Shown here piece after piece: positions 55,877 to 64,000 of a stretch of 64,000 bases of DNA. The number at the start of each line of letters is the position of its first letter. Position 1 is the first letter of the stretch. The position numbers were made by a program, and so were the translations under genes. Origin of the DNA: Gracilaria gracilis (taxonomy: Eukaryota; Rhodophyta; Florideophyceae; Gracilariales; Gracilariaceae). The DNA is taken from positions 1 to 64,000 of the forward strand of contig JARGSG010000041.1 in the NCBI GenBank assembly GCA_030374805.1, written 5' to 3'. Under the pieces are notes generated by a model. The model saw nothing but the letters and a program-made list of their open reading frames with translations. It searched no databases and was not told where the DNA came from.

Positions 55877-57130
55877 ATGGAAGTTCACCTGGCCAATACA
55901 GAGCAAGACTGTGAAGACCCCGTTGCACATGACAAACTTGTTGTCGAGTGTAATGTATCTAAAGCCCGCGACCCCGTCACGATCGATCGCAATAATGTGG
56001 CCTCATTTGTGAGAAATATGCTAGATATTGGCATGTCTCTCCTATACCAAGAGGACTTTAACGTCTCCTTCGAATCTTGTCCACAACATTCAAATTGTGG
56101 AATTGTTCGGGACATTCACATATCACTGCGTGCCATTGGTGAAAAGGTATCAAATGCTCACACACAAATAGAAGACTTGTTATTTTTGAAATGTTTATTG
56201 GGCAAGGGTGTACCACACGGTTTCCTCAATCATATCTACTCTCTCCGTGATGATTTCAGCTCGAAATCGGTTGGTTTCTTCTTTCTAAGCAACCAGAAAG
56301 GGCCACTGTATCTCGAGAGTAATGAAGCGCACTTTCTGGGTTTTCTACAGATGTCTGGAAATATTGCAGTGAATGAATCAACGCTTTCAAACGAAGAGAT
56401 AATCAGCCTTTTCGGGATTAACATTCTTAAATCAGTAAAAATCGAGTGGCTCAACAGGTGCAAAGAGCTCCAGCATCTTTTGCTTCTCAATATTCACTTA
56501 TCATCTGGTTCTCCCGCTCGTGCCACTGAATTAATCACATTACGACTGAGAAACGAGATACACGGCATGCGGAACATATTTGTGTCGCAGGGAAGAAAAA
56601 TGATCATCACTAAGTACTCAGAGGCGAGATCTACAAAGGGATATGCTCGTTCTATTCCTAGATTCCCAGATTTCAAGACCAGAGATTTGTTGCTAACTTA
56701 CATTGCCCTGATTAGGCCGGTTGAGGGGGACCTGGTTTGATTATTCCATGGCATGAGGCTTCCAATACCCAATGGAGTCGTTTGTTTGTTAACAATGGCC
56801 TGCCATTGAAGGAGGCCCAGATACGTTCTATGATCTAAAGGAGCCTTTCGTTTAACAACGTACGTCTTCTTTTCATTGATTATCGTGAGTATTTGGTTGG
56901 TATGGTCTCTTTTGTTGCCGATGGGAAGGCGAAGAGCCTCATTGATGAAATTCGGCGGGATGCATCTAACGTCGGCCACGAACATGGCTGGTCACAGTAT
57001 TGAAATTTCTGAGAGAGTTTATGCAAGAACCAGAGAGTAACTTTGTGACTTATAACATTCCACCGTACAAGCGTACCGTCAGTTTTCGAAAAAATGGCAT
57101 GGGCTTCTAGGGCTTTGAGGTTCTCCAAAT
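55877..57130 (+). CDS. YR-like N-terminal domain of helicase copy 2
   Basis: The main frame (55877-56740) encodes ~287 residues. Its end holds LSSGSPARATELITLR, which resembles box I of tyrosine recombinases (S/T-G-x-R-x-x-E-L), then MIITKYSEARSTKGYARSI with a basic beta-hairpin region, then PRFPDFKTRDLL. After a frame change at 56740, VGMVSFVAD and a degenerate HEHGWSQ segment follow, where copy 1 has HQQAGHSVEIAERAYAR (a G-H-S...Y box II-like motif). This region has more stops than the helicase part. Confidence 0.55.
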
Positions 57131-57396
57131 TCCAACAGCAATGGAAGCACAGGGAAGCGATCGGGCGGAAAGGGATCCAACACGATCAAATCCACTGACC
57201 TCTGTAATGAAGATCACACCGAAAGAAAGAAACCAAAACTGTGCGATCTGAAAGGAAATCATAAAAACGAAGTATCATCTTGGAATGAGCAAGATCTCCG
57301 AAGCAGCCAAAACGATAAAGTGATCTTTGAAAGCCAGATTGACTTCGATTACGGGCACTCTCGCCGCCGGAAAGATGCCTCTGCCTCTCCTTATTT

Positions 57397-58923
57397 TTGC
57401 GTCGTCGTCACTCATTGGCATCGCAGATCGAAGATGATCCAGACCAATACGCGCACATGGTGCCGTTTTTTCTTAACAACTTGAGGTCGATGTTCAGGGA
57501 CTCGTCAGACACATTTACGTCCCAGACACAGTACAACGCCACAGCAGCTGTAGCGGAAAGAGGGGACCATGTATTCGCCGTCATGCCAACAGGAGCGGGT
57601 AAGTCCCTCTCTGTACTGCTTCCAGCCTTCATTACTCGCGGAGAAATTTCCACAATCGTAATCGTTCCTCTCGTATCATTGGCGAAAGAATTTGAAAGGA
57701 AAGCCTTGGAACTTGATATATCGACTTCCATTACAGTTCAATCAGCTCCTGGAGGCCACGATGACCTTTACATCCTTACACCCAAAAAAGTGAGAAGTGA
57801 GGCGTTCATTCAACTCATTTCATCCTTTGTCAGTTCAACATCCCTCTCTCAGGTGGTAATAGATGAAGCGCATCTTACAACCATGTGGTCCAGTTTTCGT
57901 CAGTCGCTAAGAGATGTACGGTATGCCCTTCTTCATGTGCCGTCGACTGTCCCTAGAGTATGCTTGAGCCCAACAGTACCTCCTTCGGAAAGGTCCACTG
58001 TACTTGCAGTACAAGGAGAAAAGTCTTGCAGGGTGTACTCAATGCTGACAGTGCGTCAAAACTTGGAATTCGTTGTGCACAACTGTGACGAACCTCTGAA
58101 CCAAAAGTGTCGCAAAAACTTGGGTACATGTAAAAACATTCGACACCACATGTTACAGGAGACTGTTAGCCGCCTCAAATTAGAACTGGAGGACATATCC
58201 AAGCGAGAACTTTTTGCTTCGATATCTGACAGAAACCATCTCCCATTTTTCGGAGTGCTCATATATGTTATGCGAAGGCCAGATGTTGAGGATGACGCAG
58301 ATATTCTAAGTACTTCTTACATCCAACTGTTTTCACCCCCTCGGGAAAGGAGTGACGACCTTGATATGCAGCTCGTTGTGCTCCAGTATCATGCTGCGAT
58401 GGGACCAGAAAGTAAAGACAAAATGTATGGCCTCTGGTGCGCTCCACAGTATGCTCGGAAGCAAGGCCAACCATCCAATGCCGTAAAAATTGTGGTCATT
58501 GTCAGCACTTGTGATTTTGGCACTGGAATTGACGTTTCTAATGTCCGAATGGTGCTGCACGTCGGCGGATCAACGTCTCTCAAAGATTATGCGCAGGAAG
58601 CCGGGCGTGCTGGACGGGATGGCCTGAAAGGTGGTCGTCTCGTGCTTTACTCCAAATCATTTGCTGCTATGTTCCAGCAGCAGCTGGAGAGAATAGACAA
58701 TGAGCCACATTCCGATGAGTCTCATAGGGGACTCATAGAATGGCTGGAGATGAGAAACTGGATGGAAAACCATGACCTCTGCTGGAAAAACTGGCTGTAT
58801 TCGGCAATGGATGGGATTGCACCTGAAATTTGTTTGTTTAGTGCAACATCAAAAAATTGTGATGTATGTGAGAGGAAATTCATTGATGAACCTGGAAAAG
58901 AACATTCTAGCACCAGCCGGTAA
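57397..58923 (+). CDS. RecQ-like DEAH helicase core, intact ORF
   Basis: This is a 508-residue uninterrupted frame. It has Walker A AVMPTGAGKS (residues 61-70), motif Ia IVIVPLVSLAKEFE, a DEAH box VVIDEAHLTTMWSSFR (153-168; cf. RecQ DEAH-x-x-S-x-W), motif III LSPTVPPSERS (Ser-Pro-Thr instead of Ser-Ala-Thr), CDFGTGIDVSNVRMVLHVG (motif V) and YAQEAGRAGRDG (motif VI). The C-terminal part (LEMRNWMENHDLCWKNW, then CDVCERKF) resembles the RecQ zinc-binding subdomain. The 5' limit is arbitrary: the first codon is not a clear start and upstream frames belong to the same gene. ATP-dependent strand separation is expected. Confidence 0.8.
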   Translation: MRRRHSLASQIEDDPDQYAHMVPFFLNNLRSMFRDSSDTFTSQTQYNATAAVAERGDHVFAVMPTGAGKSLSVLLPAFITRGEISTIVIVPLVSLAKEFERKALELDISTSITVQSAPGGHDDLYILTPKKVRSEAFIQLISSFVSSTSLSQVVIDEAHLTTMWSSFRQSLRDVRYALLHVPSTVPRVCLSPTVPPSERSTVLAVQGEKSCRVYSMLTVRQNLEFVVHNCDEPLNQKCRKNLGTCKNIRHHMLQETVSRLKLELEDISKRELFASISDRNHLPFFGVLIYVMRRPDVEDDADILSTSYIQLFSPPRERSDDLDMQLVVLQYHAAMGPESKDKMYGLWCAPQYARKQGQPSNAVKIVVIVSTCDFGTGIDVSNVRMVLHVGGSTSLKDYAQEAGRAGRDGLKGGRLVLYSKSFAAMFQQQLERIDNEPHSDESHRGLIEWLEMRNWMENHDLCWKNWLYSAMDGIAPEICLFSATSKNCDVCERKFIDEPGKEHSSTSR

Positions 58924-59070
58924 CTCTCCGTACAAATTCTTTCTAGCGACGAACGTCTGAACAAATATACCGGCAGGCAACCAGAGAACATCCATGCACC
59001 GGAAACTCGTGATTCACAGAGCGTTCCGTTCTACAAAGTCGAGTCAGTACAGGGTCCGAGCGCAGCATCG

Positions 59071-59457
59071 TTGTCCAGCCTCATTACGCAATTTGAGGTG
59101 TTTGTTCGTGAGTTCGTGGTGCTCTGTCTTCCCTGTTTTGTCTCCCCTGGAAGAAACATACGTCTCTTGGATCATTCAAGATGTCCATGGGTGGCTCGTA
59201 GATGTCTCCAATGCCACTCGCTGGATCACGAATGTCGCAGATGCCCAAACAAAGCAAAGGTACAGACTGTAACATGCTTTCGCTGTGGAATGAGCTACAG
59301 CAAGGGACACAAGATACACTCAGAGGAAATGGGATATGGTAATTCGTGCAAGCTGGAGGTTCTGCGCGATTTGGGTGGGTGTCTTTGGCGCAAGGGAGAG
59401 CTAATGAGAAAGAGAATCGTCGATAATCTCTTTGATGATGATAGCGCACAACGTTAA
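59071..59457 (+). CDS. C-terminal Cys-knuckle exon or frame of helicase copy 2
   Basis: CPWVARRCLQCHSLDHECRR forms a CCHC-like knuckle and is followed by VTCFRCGMSYSKGHKIHSEE and MGYGNSC, a second Cys/His set. The same two sets end copy 1 (50.55-50.75 kb), so this is a conserved part of the family. The frame ends at TAA 59455-59457. Nucleic-acid binding is likely. Confidence 0.6.
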   Translation: MSSLITQFEVFVREFVVLCLPCFVSPGRNIRLLDHSRCPWVARRCLQCHSLDHECRRCPNKAKVQTVTCFRCGMSYSKGHKIHSEEMGYGNSCKLEVLRDLGGCLWRKGELMRKRIVDNLFDDDSAQR

Positions 59458-59885
59458 AATTCATTAACAGAGAGAGAAATTGAACGCCGAGAAGCCTGCA
59501 TGCCTAATTTAGACCCGATTCTTACCCAATAGATGAGTAGGAAAACTTCAGACACCCCAAACCTGCTCCTTTTGGGCTCTTGGTGGGCCAGTAATTGTCG
59601 AGGGCACTCTTGATGCGTCAAACAATGAAGCTGGGTTTCACTGCGCAGTACCGTTTCTCATTGCATGTGGTTGAGACAGTGTGAATGAGTTCTGCTTGTA
59701 CATTTTTTTCGGTCCACTACGTCTCGGACGACAGACACCCGAGCTGGCTAAGCGCCAACATGGAAAGAAGGTCGTTAAAGATATGCCTTTTCGCCACACA
59801 TGGGGATAAATAAGGCTAACGTTACTGCTCGCAGATGACAGCTAAACATATGCAGCGATATATCAGGTTGAATTCCATACCGTCT

Positions 59886-59914
59886 CGAAATGGAGTACAA
59901 ATTACTCCATTTCG
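59886..59914. repeat. Hairpin with GGAGTA stem, copy 2
   Basis: CGAAATGGAGTA and TACTCCATTTCG form a perfect 12 bp stem around CAAAT. It lies ~430 bp after the helicase stop. The inner nine pairs equal those of the hairpin at 53266-53288. Confidence 0.7.
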
Positions 59915-60102
59915 GAACTCATGGCAGAAGAATAATTGCTTCGGAAGAGTTTAGTATGTGTTCTCCCCCCTACGATGAAATTGGTAATTTTCATTTGTCC
60001 TGTGAAGCTGACCTTACTATCCACATGTTTGGCATCCAACTACGATTTTATTGAAAGAATTGAGGCGTGCTAATGCACGGCTCACATTCCTTACATCTTA
60101 CA

Positions 60103-60189
60103 ATCATTGATTCCAGGTCTGTTTGTTTGGTTCCAGTGTGTCAGTCTCATGACAGTAGAAAATTGCTGAACCGTCCTGGAATCAATGAT
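60103..60189. repeat. 15 bp perfect inverted repeat, 57 bp spacer
   Basis: ATCATTGATTCCAGG (60103-60117) and CCTGGAATCAATGAT (60175-60189) are exact reverse complements. They might be the ends of a tiny insertion or a hairpin precursor. Confidence 0.65.
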
Positions 60190-60427
60190 AGTCTCAATCC
60201 TTTGATTCCTCTGCATCAAAAACGACAGTAATTAAAAGACGAAAAGTATACGGAAATACAGGAATCAAAAGATCTTGACGTCCAAATCAAGGAGCTTTAA
60301 ATCCAGCCACGATCACCAGAGCGCCGTTGGAGGTTTTGCCTCTGCCAGAATATTAAAATTTTCATTGGAACCAAAGTTGATCCGGCAAAGACCTCAAAAT
60401 CGTACATATATCAATTCCGTCTCGTAC

Positions 60428-60454
60428 TCAAAGGTGGCTGACAGCCACCTTTGA
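60428..60454. repeat. 27 nt perfect palindrome
   Basis: TCAAAGGTGGCTG and CAGCCACCTTTGA are exact reverse complements around one A. No gene borders it directly. Confidence 0.75.
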
Positions 60455-61046
60455 TTCCCTTAAATGCGTGCCCGCCCATAAAAACATTGATTGCGACGCG
60501 AAGATAATAGTAGACGCGATAACCCCGGCCTTGTAGAAAACTCAAAAAAACCGCAAACTGCAGTGTTTGTGCTTGAAATGCCGTATACACACCATGTGAT
60601 GCTTAACGAGCTGTGAAGTGCATAAACGTCATTTTTAAGTTTCATGATCAGGGATTGACGCGTCACTCAAAATGCCAGGCGTAAGAGACCCCGTCACCCA
60701 CAGCACGGTCATTTCACACATTGGGGTTTTGAAACCTTAATGCCGAATGCCAGAAATTGAATCGAGAACCAAATTGACACTTCTATTTTGAATTTATTCA
60801 TGCCAGTCTGAGATTAGTAATTTGGTGGGGAGAAAATGAGTGCCATCTGCAGATTCTAACTCATAATCTCTGAGAGTGTCGGAGGCCCAAACGGCAGTTG
60901 TTGATGAACTCTTCAGTAGTGCTCAAAACACTATCTTCGGCATACAAATCATTGCGGCAATGTTGATTGTCACCGATAAAGTCCGTCTTCGTAAATAGGA
61001 TCTTGATAAGATAATACGAAAGTAGAGGCTAACAAAAGCAAACAAA

Positions 61047-61526
61047 ATGCGGATATTGAAGGATGAGAGAAAGCTACAAATCGCCGAAGATTTCTTGAAA
61101 AACGCAAGACGGAACTCTTTTCCACCGATTCTTTTCCGCCGAAAACCAATGAAGACTATTTGCCCCCGCTTCTCCACAACAAACCTCGCAGCAATGGAAG
61201 CACAAATTTTCAAAGAAAATGTGTGGAATGAAATTGGTTCGAGCGATGATAGCAATTTAAGAGGCAACGAAAGGCATGGTGTATCGTCTACAAAGCTACT
61301 GCTGAACTACTCTGGAACCCAGTATGCTGCCCCATTACGTGAATATTTAGTGATCGTACACCAATGTTTAAGAGAGGAAATTTTGTCCAACATTCATCTT
61401 CTGAAGCAGGACAAACGTGCAGTTTCCTTAGAAGCACTTTTTGATCAATCGTTCCATGCAATACACCCACTTAACTTTTTTCTAATCTGTAGCAGATCTT
61501 CATTGCTGTTCCCGGCTGTGGCCTAA
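61047..61526 (+). CDS. Unrecognised ~159-residue ORF
   Basis: The frame starts at ATG in an A-rich context (CAAAATGCGG). It is charged and helical at the start (MRILKDERKLQIAEDFLKNA), then ordinary (LREYLVIVHQCLREEILSN). No family is recognised. A second plus frame (61552-61815, RRRLWDLVWVHHRADLDPIV) may continue it through an intron or frameshift. Confidence 0.4.
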   Translation: MRILKDERKLQIAEDFLKNARRNSFPPILFRRKPMKTICPRFSTTNLAAMEAQIFKENVWNEIGSSDDSNLRGNERHGVSSTKLLLNYSGTQYAAPLREYLVIVHQCLREEILSNIHLLKQDKRAVSLEALFDQSFHAIHPLNFFLICSRSSLLFPAVA

Positions 61527-62082
61527 AGGGCGCTTCTCCGCGCGCACGACGGTGTATTTGCGAAGGAGATTATGGGACTTGGTGTGGGTTCATCATCGCG
61601 CGGATCTTGATCCTATAGTGCACAAATTGTCTCCACTGGCTGCACATTGGGCCCAGCTGCTGCACGTGGCACTGAATCTGTCAAAGCGGCATACCATGAG
61701 GTGGGTTTTGCGTCAAATTTCAGGCGCGAGCTTAGTAGGCTTACAGGTAATCTTGAGACCAGTTATAGGCGAACAAAGAGGAAGAAAGTCCCCAGGCGTA
61801 GGCGATAGGTTGTGAACGTGAAAGCGAAAGGCCGGATCACTCAGCGGCCGAGGAGAATAGAAGAAAAGAAAGAGGGAAACAAATCACTGAAACGAGGGAA
61901 ACAAGCAATGATGGCGTTTCTGGAAGAAAAGGGGGTTTGTTGAGCTTGTCGGTGGTGGTGGTGGTGGTTTTGGTGGGGTCGAAGATGGGTATCCAAAGTC
62001 AGGCATGGCTTATATATACGATTGAGACCCTCGAACCCAGCTGAATATCGACCGTACACTTTTGTGTAACGCATGAGTAACA

Positions 62083-62412
62083 ATGTGTAACCCAGATGCA
62101 GTTCTCATGCATCATTGTGTAACCGGTGTAGCCTTACGAGTTGTTCGTAGCCACATAATAGTTCAACAGTCTGCTATTAATTTTATTTTACCTGGGAGTC
62201 AATCGATGAATCGTTTACCTTCGGTCGTCAGCGCGAGTTCAGCCAACGCAAGTCAGTCAATGTCGCGTTTTCCATCTGTTCAAGACAACAAGAGCAAGGA
62301 AGACGCTACGACCGAAAGCAGTGGGGCTTCCACGGGCGGGTTGTCGAAGAAGCCACGCAAGAGACCTGGAAGGAAGAAGCGTCGTGATGAGAACGATAGC
62401 AATATTTCTTAG
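62083..62412 (+). CDS. Small ORF with Ser-rich region and basic AT-hook-like end
   Basis: ATG candidates are at 62083 and 62206 (MNRLPSVVSASSAN). The second gives ~68 residues: two LPSV/FPSV-type Ser repeats, an acidic patch (KSKEDATTESSG) and a strongly basic KKPRKRPGRKKRRDE, which is NLS-like and resembles an AT-hook (RPGRKK). It ends at TAG 62410-62412. It is short, so it could be a first exon or chance. Confidence 0.35.
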   Translation: MCNPDAVLMHHCVTGVALRVVRSHIIVQQSAINFILPGSQSMNRLPSVVSASSANASQSMSRFPSVQDNKSKEDATTESSGASTGGLSKKPRKRPGRKKRRDENDSNIS

Positions 62413-62703
62413 TTTAATGAAGTGTTACTTGTTATGGTTACTTACGTTTTCTATTGAGTTTTATGGCACGCGTTTCCGTGCAGCGTGTGCGGTACACGTG
62501 TTGGACACAATGCGTCAGTCTACAAGTTTTTCTACTTAGATATTTTCTGTATATTTTAGTTTTGTACGCATTGTGCACGGAAATGCACCGCATGGTCCTC
62601 GCTGGCTTCTCTGTCTATTTAAGTGCCACAGCCTCCACGGTGGGTGGCAGAGATGGAGGATATATTGCACTAGTAAGCACCTTATTGGTTATTGTAAGTT
62701 GAA

Positions 62704-62919
62704 ATGAGTTTAGAGTCTAATTTTGAAGGTTCAGTTTCGTATAAAAGGGCGGAAGCGGTCGCATCTCGACCAACTCCGGCCAGACCATTTCCCCTCCAAC
62801 AAAGACCCCCTCACCTTCCTTCACAGAAAAGTTTGTTTTGCTTCTTTCCGCCGTTTTCTCCCCCCTCCTCAACCTTTGTCTCTAGCTATAGAGGAAAGGG
62901 TATATGCAAACTGTGTATT
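62704..62919 (+). CDS. Pro/Ser/Phe-rich ORF, doubtful
   Basis: This is an ATG-started frame (MSLESNFEGSVSYKRAEAV) that turns Pro- and Phe-rich and runs into repeat copy 3 at about 62.92 kb. It is weak as a gene; possibly a first exon. TATA-like TATAAAAGG lies at 62738-62746, inside the frame, which argues against it. Confidence 0.2.
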
Positions 62920-63700
62920 GCAAACATGATTCACGTGTGTGGCGATGAGAAGCGAGCTGAGGGTATGGTATCAGAAATTGTGTACTACGTGTGAATGGCT
63001 CGCCACATAAGGTCTTACAAACGTAGTCGCAAATGCCTAGTACTAGTGTAATACAGCAACGTCGATTTGGTGCTGTAATCTACGATAAGAACCTGGCCAT
63101 GCACAGGAAACAGGTTCCCCACGTGTCACGACTAGTATTTAGCTCGCGATTCAAAATGTCTATTGACAGTAAAGGAAATAAGAACATTTTATGTAGAGCT
63201 ATCGTCAAAGTCCCTCTTTGAACTTGGCGTGGTCTTTTTATTTTTTTCACTACGAAATTAGTATGTTTCAAGTAAAGAGCAAATCCCTGACAAATATCGA
63301 CAAATTACGAGGTCAAGTAAACCAAACGCTTAGCCTATGAGCACACCCTGGTGATTCATAATAAACACGTCCGCCACGTGTAGGCGTCAAACTTGCATTC
63401 GTACCTGGCAACTTCCATCGAGCAATACTGATATTGGAGCATTCCATTTATGGGTACCGTCAAAAGCGCGGGTTTATTGTTGCGTCATCTTGCCAGGTCC
63501 TTTGATCATGATGTCAGTATGGTTCAAGTAGGAAGCCAATCTACGGCCAATCCCGTCAACACGCGAGGACTAATAAACAGAACATAGTCACTTAACCTAT
63601 GAGAACAATCTCCTGATGCACAAGAACCATTTTTTCTACATGTCACCACCTTCATTTTACTTGAAATGTGTCTTCCATGTAAAAAGGCAGTTGAATCACT
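62920..63700 (-). repeat. Dispersed repeat family, copy 3 (inverted)
   Basis: Read on the minus strand, this stretch has the same order of words as copies 1 and 2: TTGGCTTCCTACTTGAACCA, GGAATGCTCCAATATCAG, GAATCACCAGGGTGTGCTC, TAAATACTAGTCGTGACACG, GGCCAGGTTCTTATCG and CTTCTCATCGCCACACACG. The first block occurs about twice, so the copy has an internal duplication. It lies in opposite orientation to copies 1 and 2. Confidence 0.7.
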
Positions 63701-63932
63701 TACATATTGGACCTACGGGCAAGAGAGACGGGGAAGTGGTCTGGCCGGACTTGGTCGAGATGCACCCACTCCTGCCTTTTTAGAAGAACTAATTTCTACA
63801 ATGCACATGCGTCTTATTCGATACGGATGATGTTTCACTAACTGATTTTCGACGCTGTATTCTATTTTGCGTCATCGACATAGTTTTCGCCGCGCGTGCA
63901 AGTTGCCTGCTTGGCATCTCTTGTCGCATTGA

Positions 63933-63962
63933 CACGTGGGCCACGTGGCGGAGCCGTATAAA
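63933..63962 (+). promoter_or_regulatory. G-box and TATA promoter at the window edge
   Basis: Two CACGTG boxes (63933-63938 and 63942-63947) precede CCGTATAAACT (TATAAA at 63957-63962). The arrangement fits a core promoter for a plus-strand gene that starts beyond the window. Confidence 0.4.
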
Positions 63963-64000
63963 CTCCTGCCCGTGGCGAGAACAGCTCCTACTCCGCCCTC

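Larger units (their letters stand above)
54780..59457 (+). pseudogene. Helicase family copy 2: OrsD-like finger + YR-like domain + RecQ-like helicase + Cys knuckles
   Basis: The domains follow one another on the plus strand over ~4.7 kb: a C2H2 finger (54.85-55.06 kb), a helical middle (55.2-55.7 kb), a YR-like domain (55.88-57.1 kb), a helicase (57.40-58.92 kb) and Cys-rich knuckles (59.07-59.46 kb). Frame changes and stops lie between the parts; some could be introns, but several (about 56.75-57.0 kb) look like decay. The architecture resembles fungal subtelomeric RecQ-like (TLH-type) helicases with OrsD fingers. It is unclear whether the whole gene is still expressed. The parts are annotated separately. 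Confidence 0.75.
59458..61046. other. Gene-free stretch with several hairpins
   Basis: No supported gene. It contains a 12 bp-stem hairpin (59886-59914), a 15 bp inverted repeat (60103-60189) and a 27 nt palindrome (60428-60454), listed separately. Confidence 0.5.

Overview
This is a repeat- and transposon-rich stretch of a eukaryotic nuclear genome. The evidence is spliced-looking genes with GT..AG junctions, SANT/Myb and SUMO-protease-type domains, Ty1/copia, CACTA-like and other retroelement relics, and TTTAGGG-type telomere-like repeats. There are no bacterial operons, Shine-Dalgarno series or RNA operons. The lineage cannot be proven from the sequence. My best guess is an alga of the red lineage or a similar protist. 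A fungus is less likely, although one gene family here (OrsD-like finger plus RecQ-like helicase) resembles the subtelomeric helicases of fungi.

Layout. 0-3.6 kb: the end of a plus-strand gene, an unrecognised minus-strand gene and a two-exon Myb/SANT gene; this is the only part that looks like ordinary host sequence. 4.25-8.7 kb: a non-coding array in which a ~150 bp core ending in an 18 bp palindrome recurs 12 times at only two spacings, ~235 and ~548 bp. 8.7-10.5 kb: sparse. 10.5-11.25 kb: degenerate telomere-like repeats, then an 84 bp perfect palindrome. 11.5-22.0 kb: three large, well-preserved genes (A, B, C). A encodes a ParB-like N-terminus with a Ulp1/C48 protease. B is an orphan protein. 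C is a spliced tyrosine-recombinase gene with a long acidic N-terminal part. A and B diverge from a 1.3 kb region holding three related palindromic sites. B and C converge. CTAA-rich degenerate repeats lie on the far side of C (22.7-23.4 kb).

23.4-31.4 kb: an ankyrin relic, small orphan ORFs, a CACTA/Plavaka-like transposase pseudogene and an orphan gene. 32.3-37.8 kb: a decayed, 3'-truncated Ty1/copia element. 37.8-47.4 kb: mostly non-coding, with a 371 bp foldback, an unresolved minus-strand gene relic, a dispersed repeat family and a Penelope/rvt-like reverse-transcriptase relic. 47.7-59.5 kb: two copies of an OrsD-finger / YR-like / RecQ-like helicase gene, one badly broken and one with an intact helicase core. 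Between them is a decayed second copy of gene A. 59.5-64 kb: hairpins, three small ORFs, an inverted copy of the 44-47 kb repeat family and a TATA/G-box promoter at the edge.

Reading as a system. Genes A+B+C look like one autonomous element. C (recombinase) would move it, A could act as a DNA-bound SUMO/ubiquitin-like protease, and the palindromes in the A/B promoter are candidate binding sites for an element protein. The decayed A copy at 51.4-53.2 kb shows that the family has moved or duplicated before. The telomere-like repeats, the Myb gene and the subtelomere-type helicases together suggest a subtelomeric setting. These joint interpretations are inference; the motifs and repeats are seen directly.
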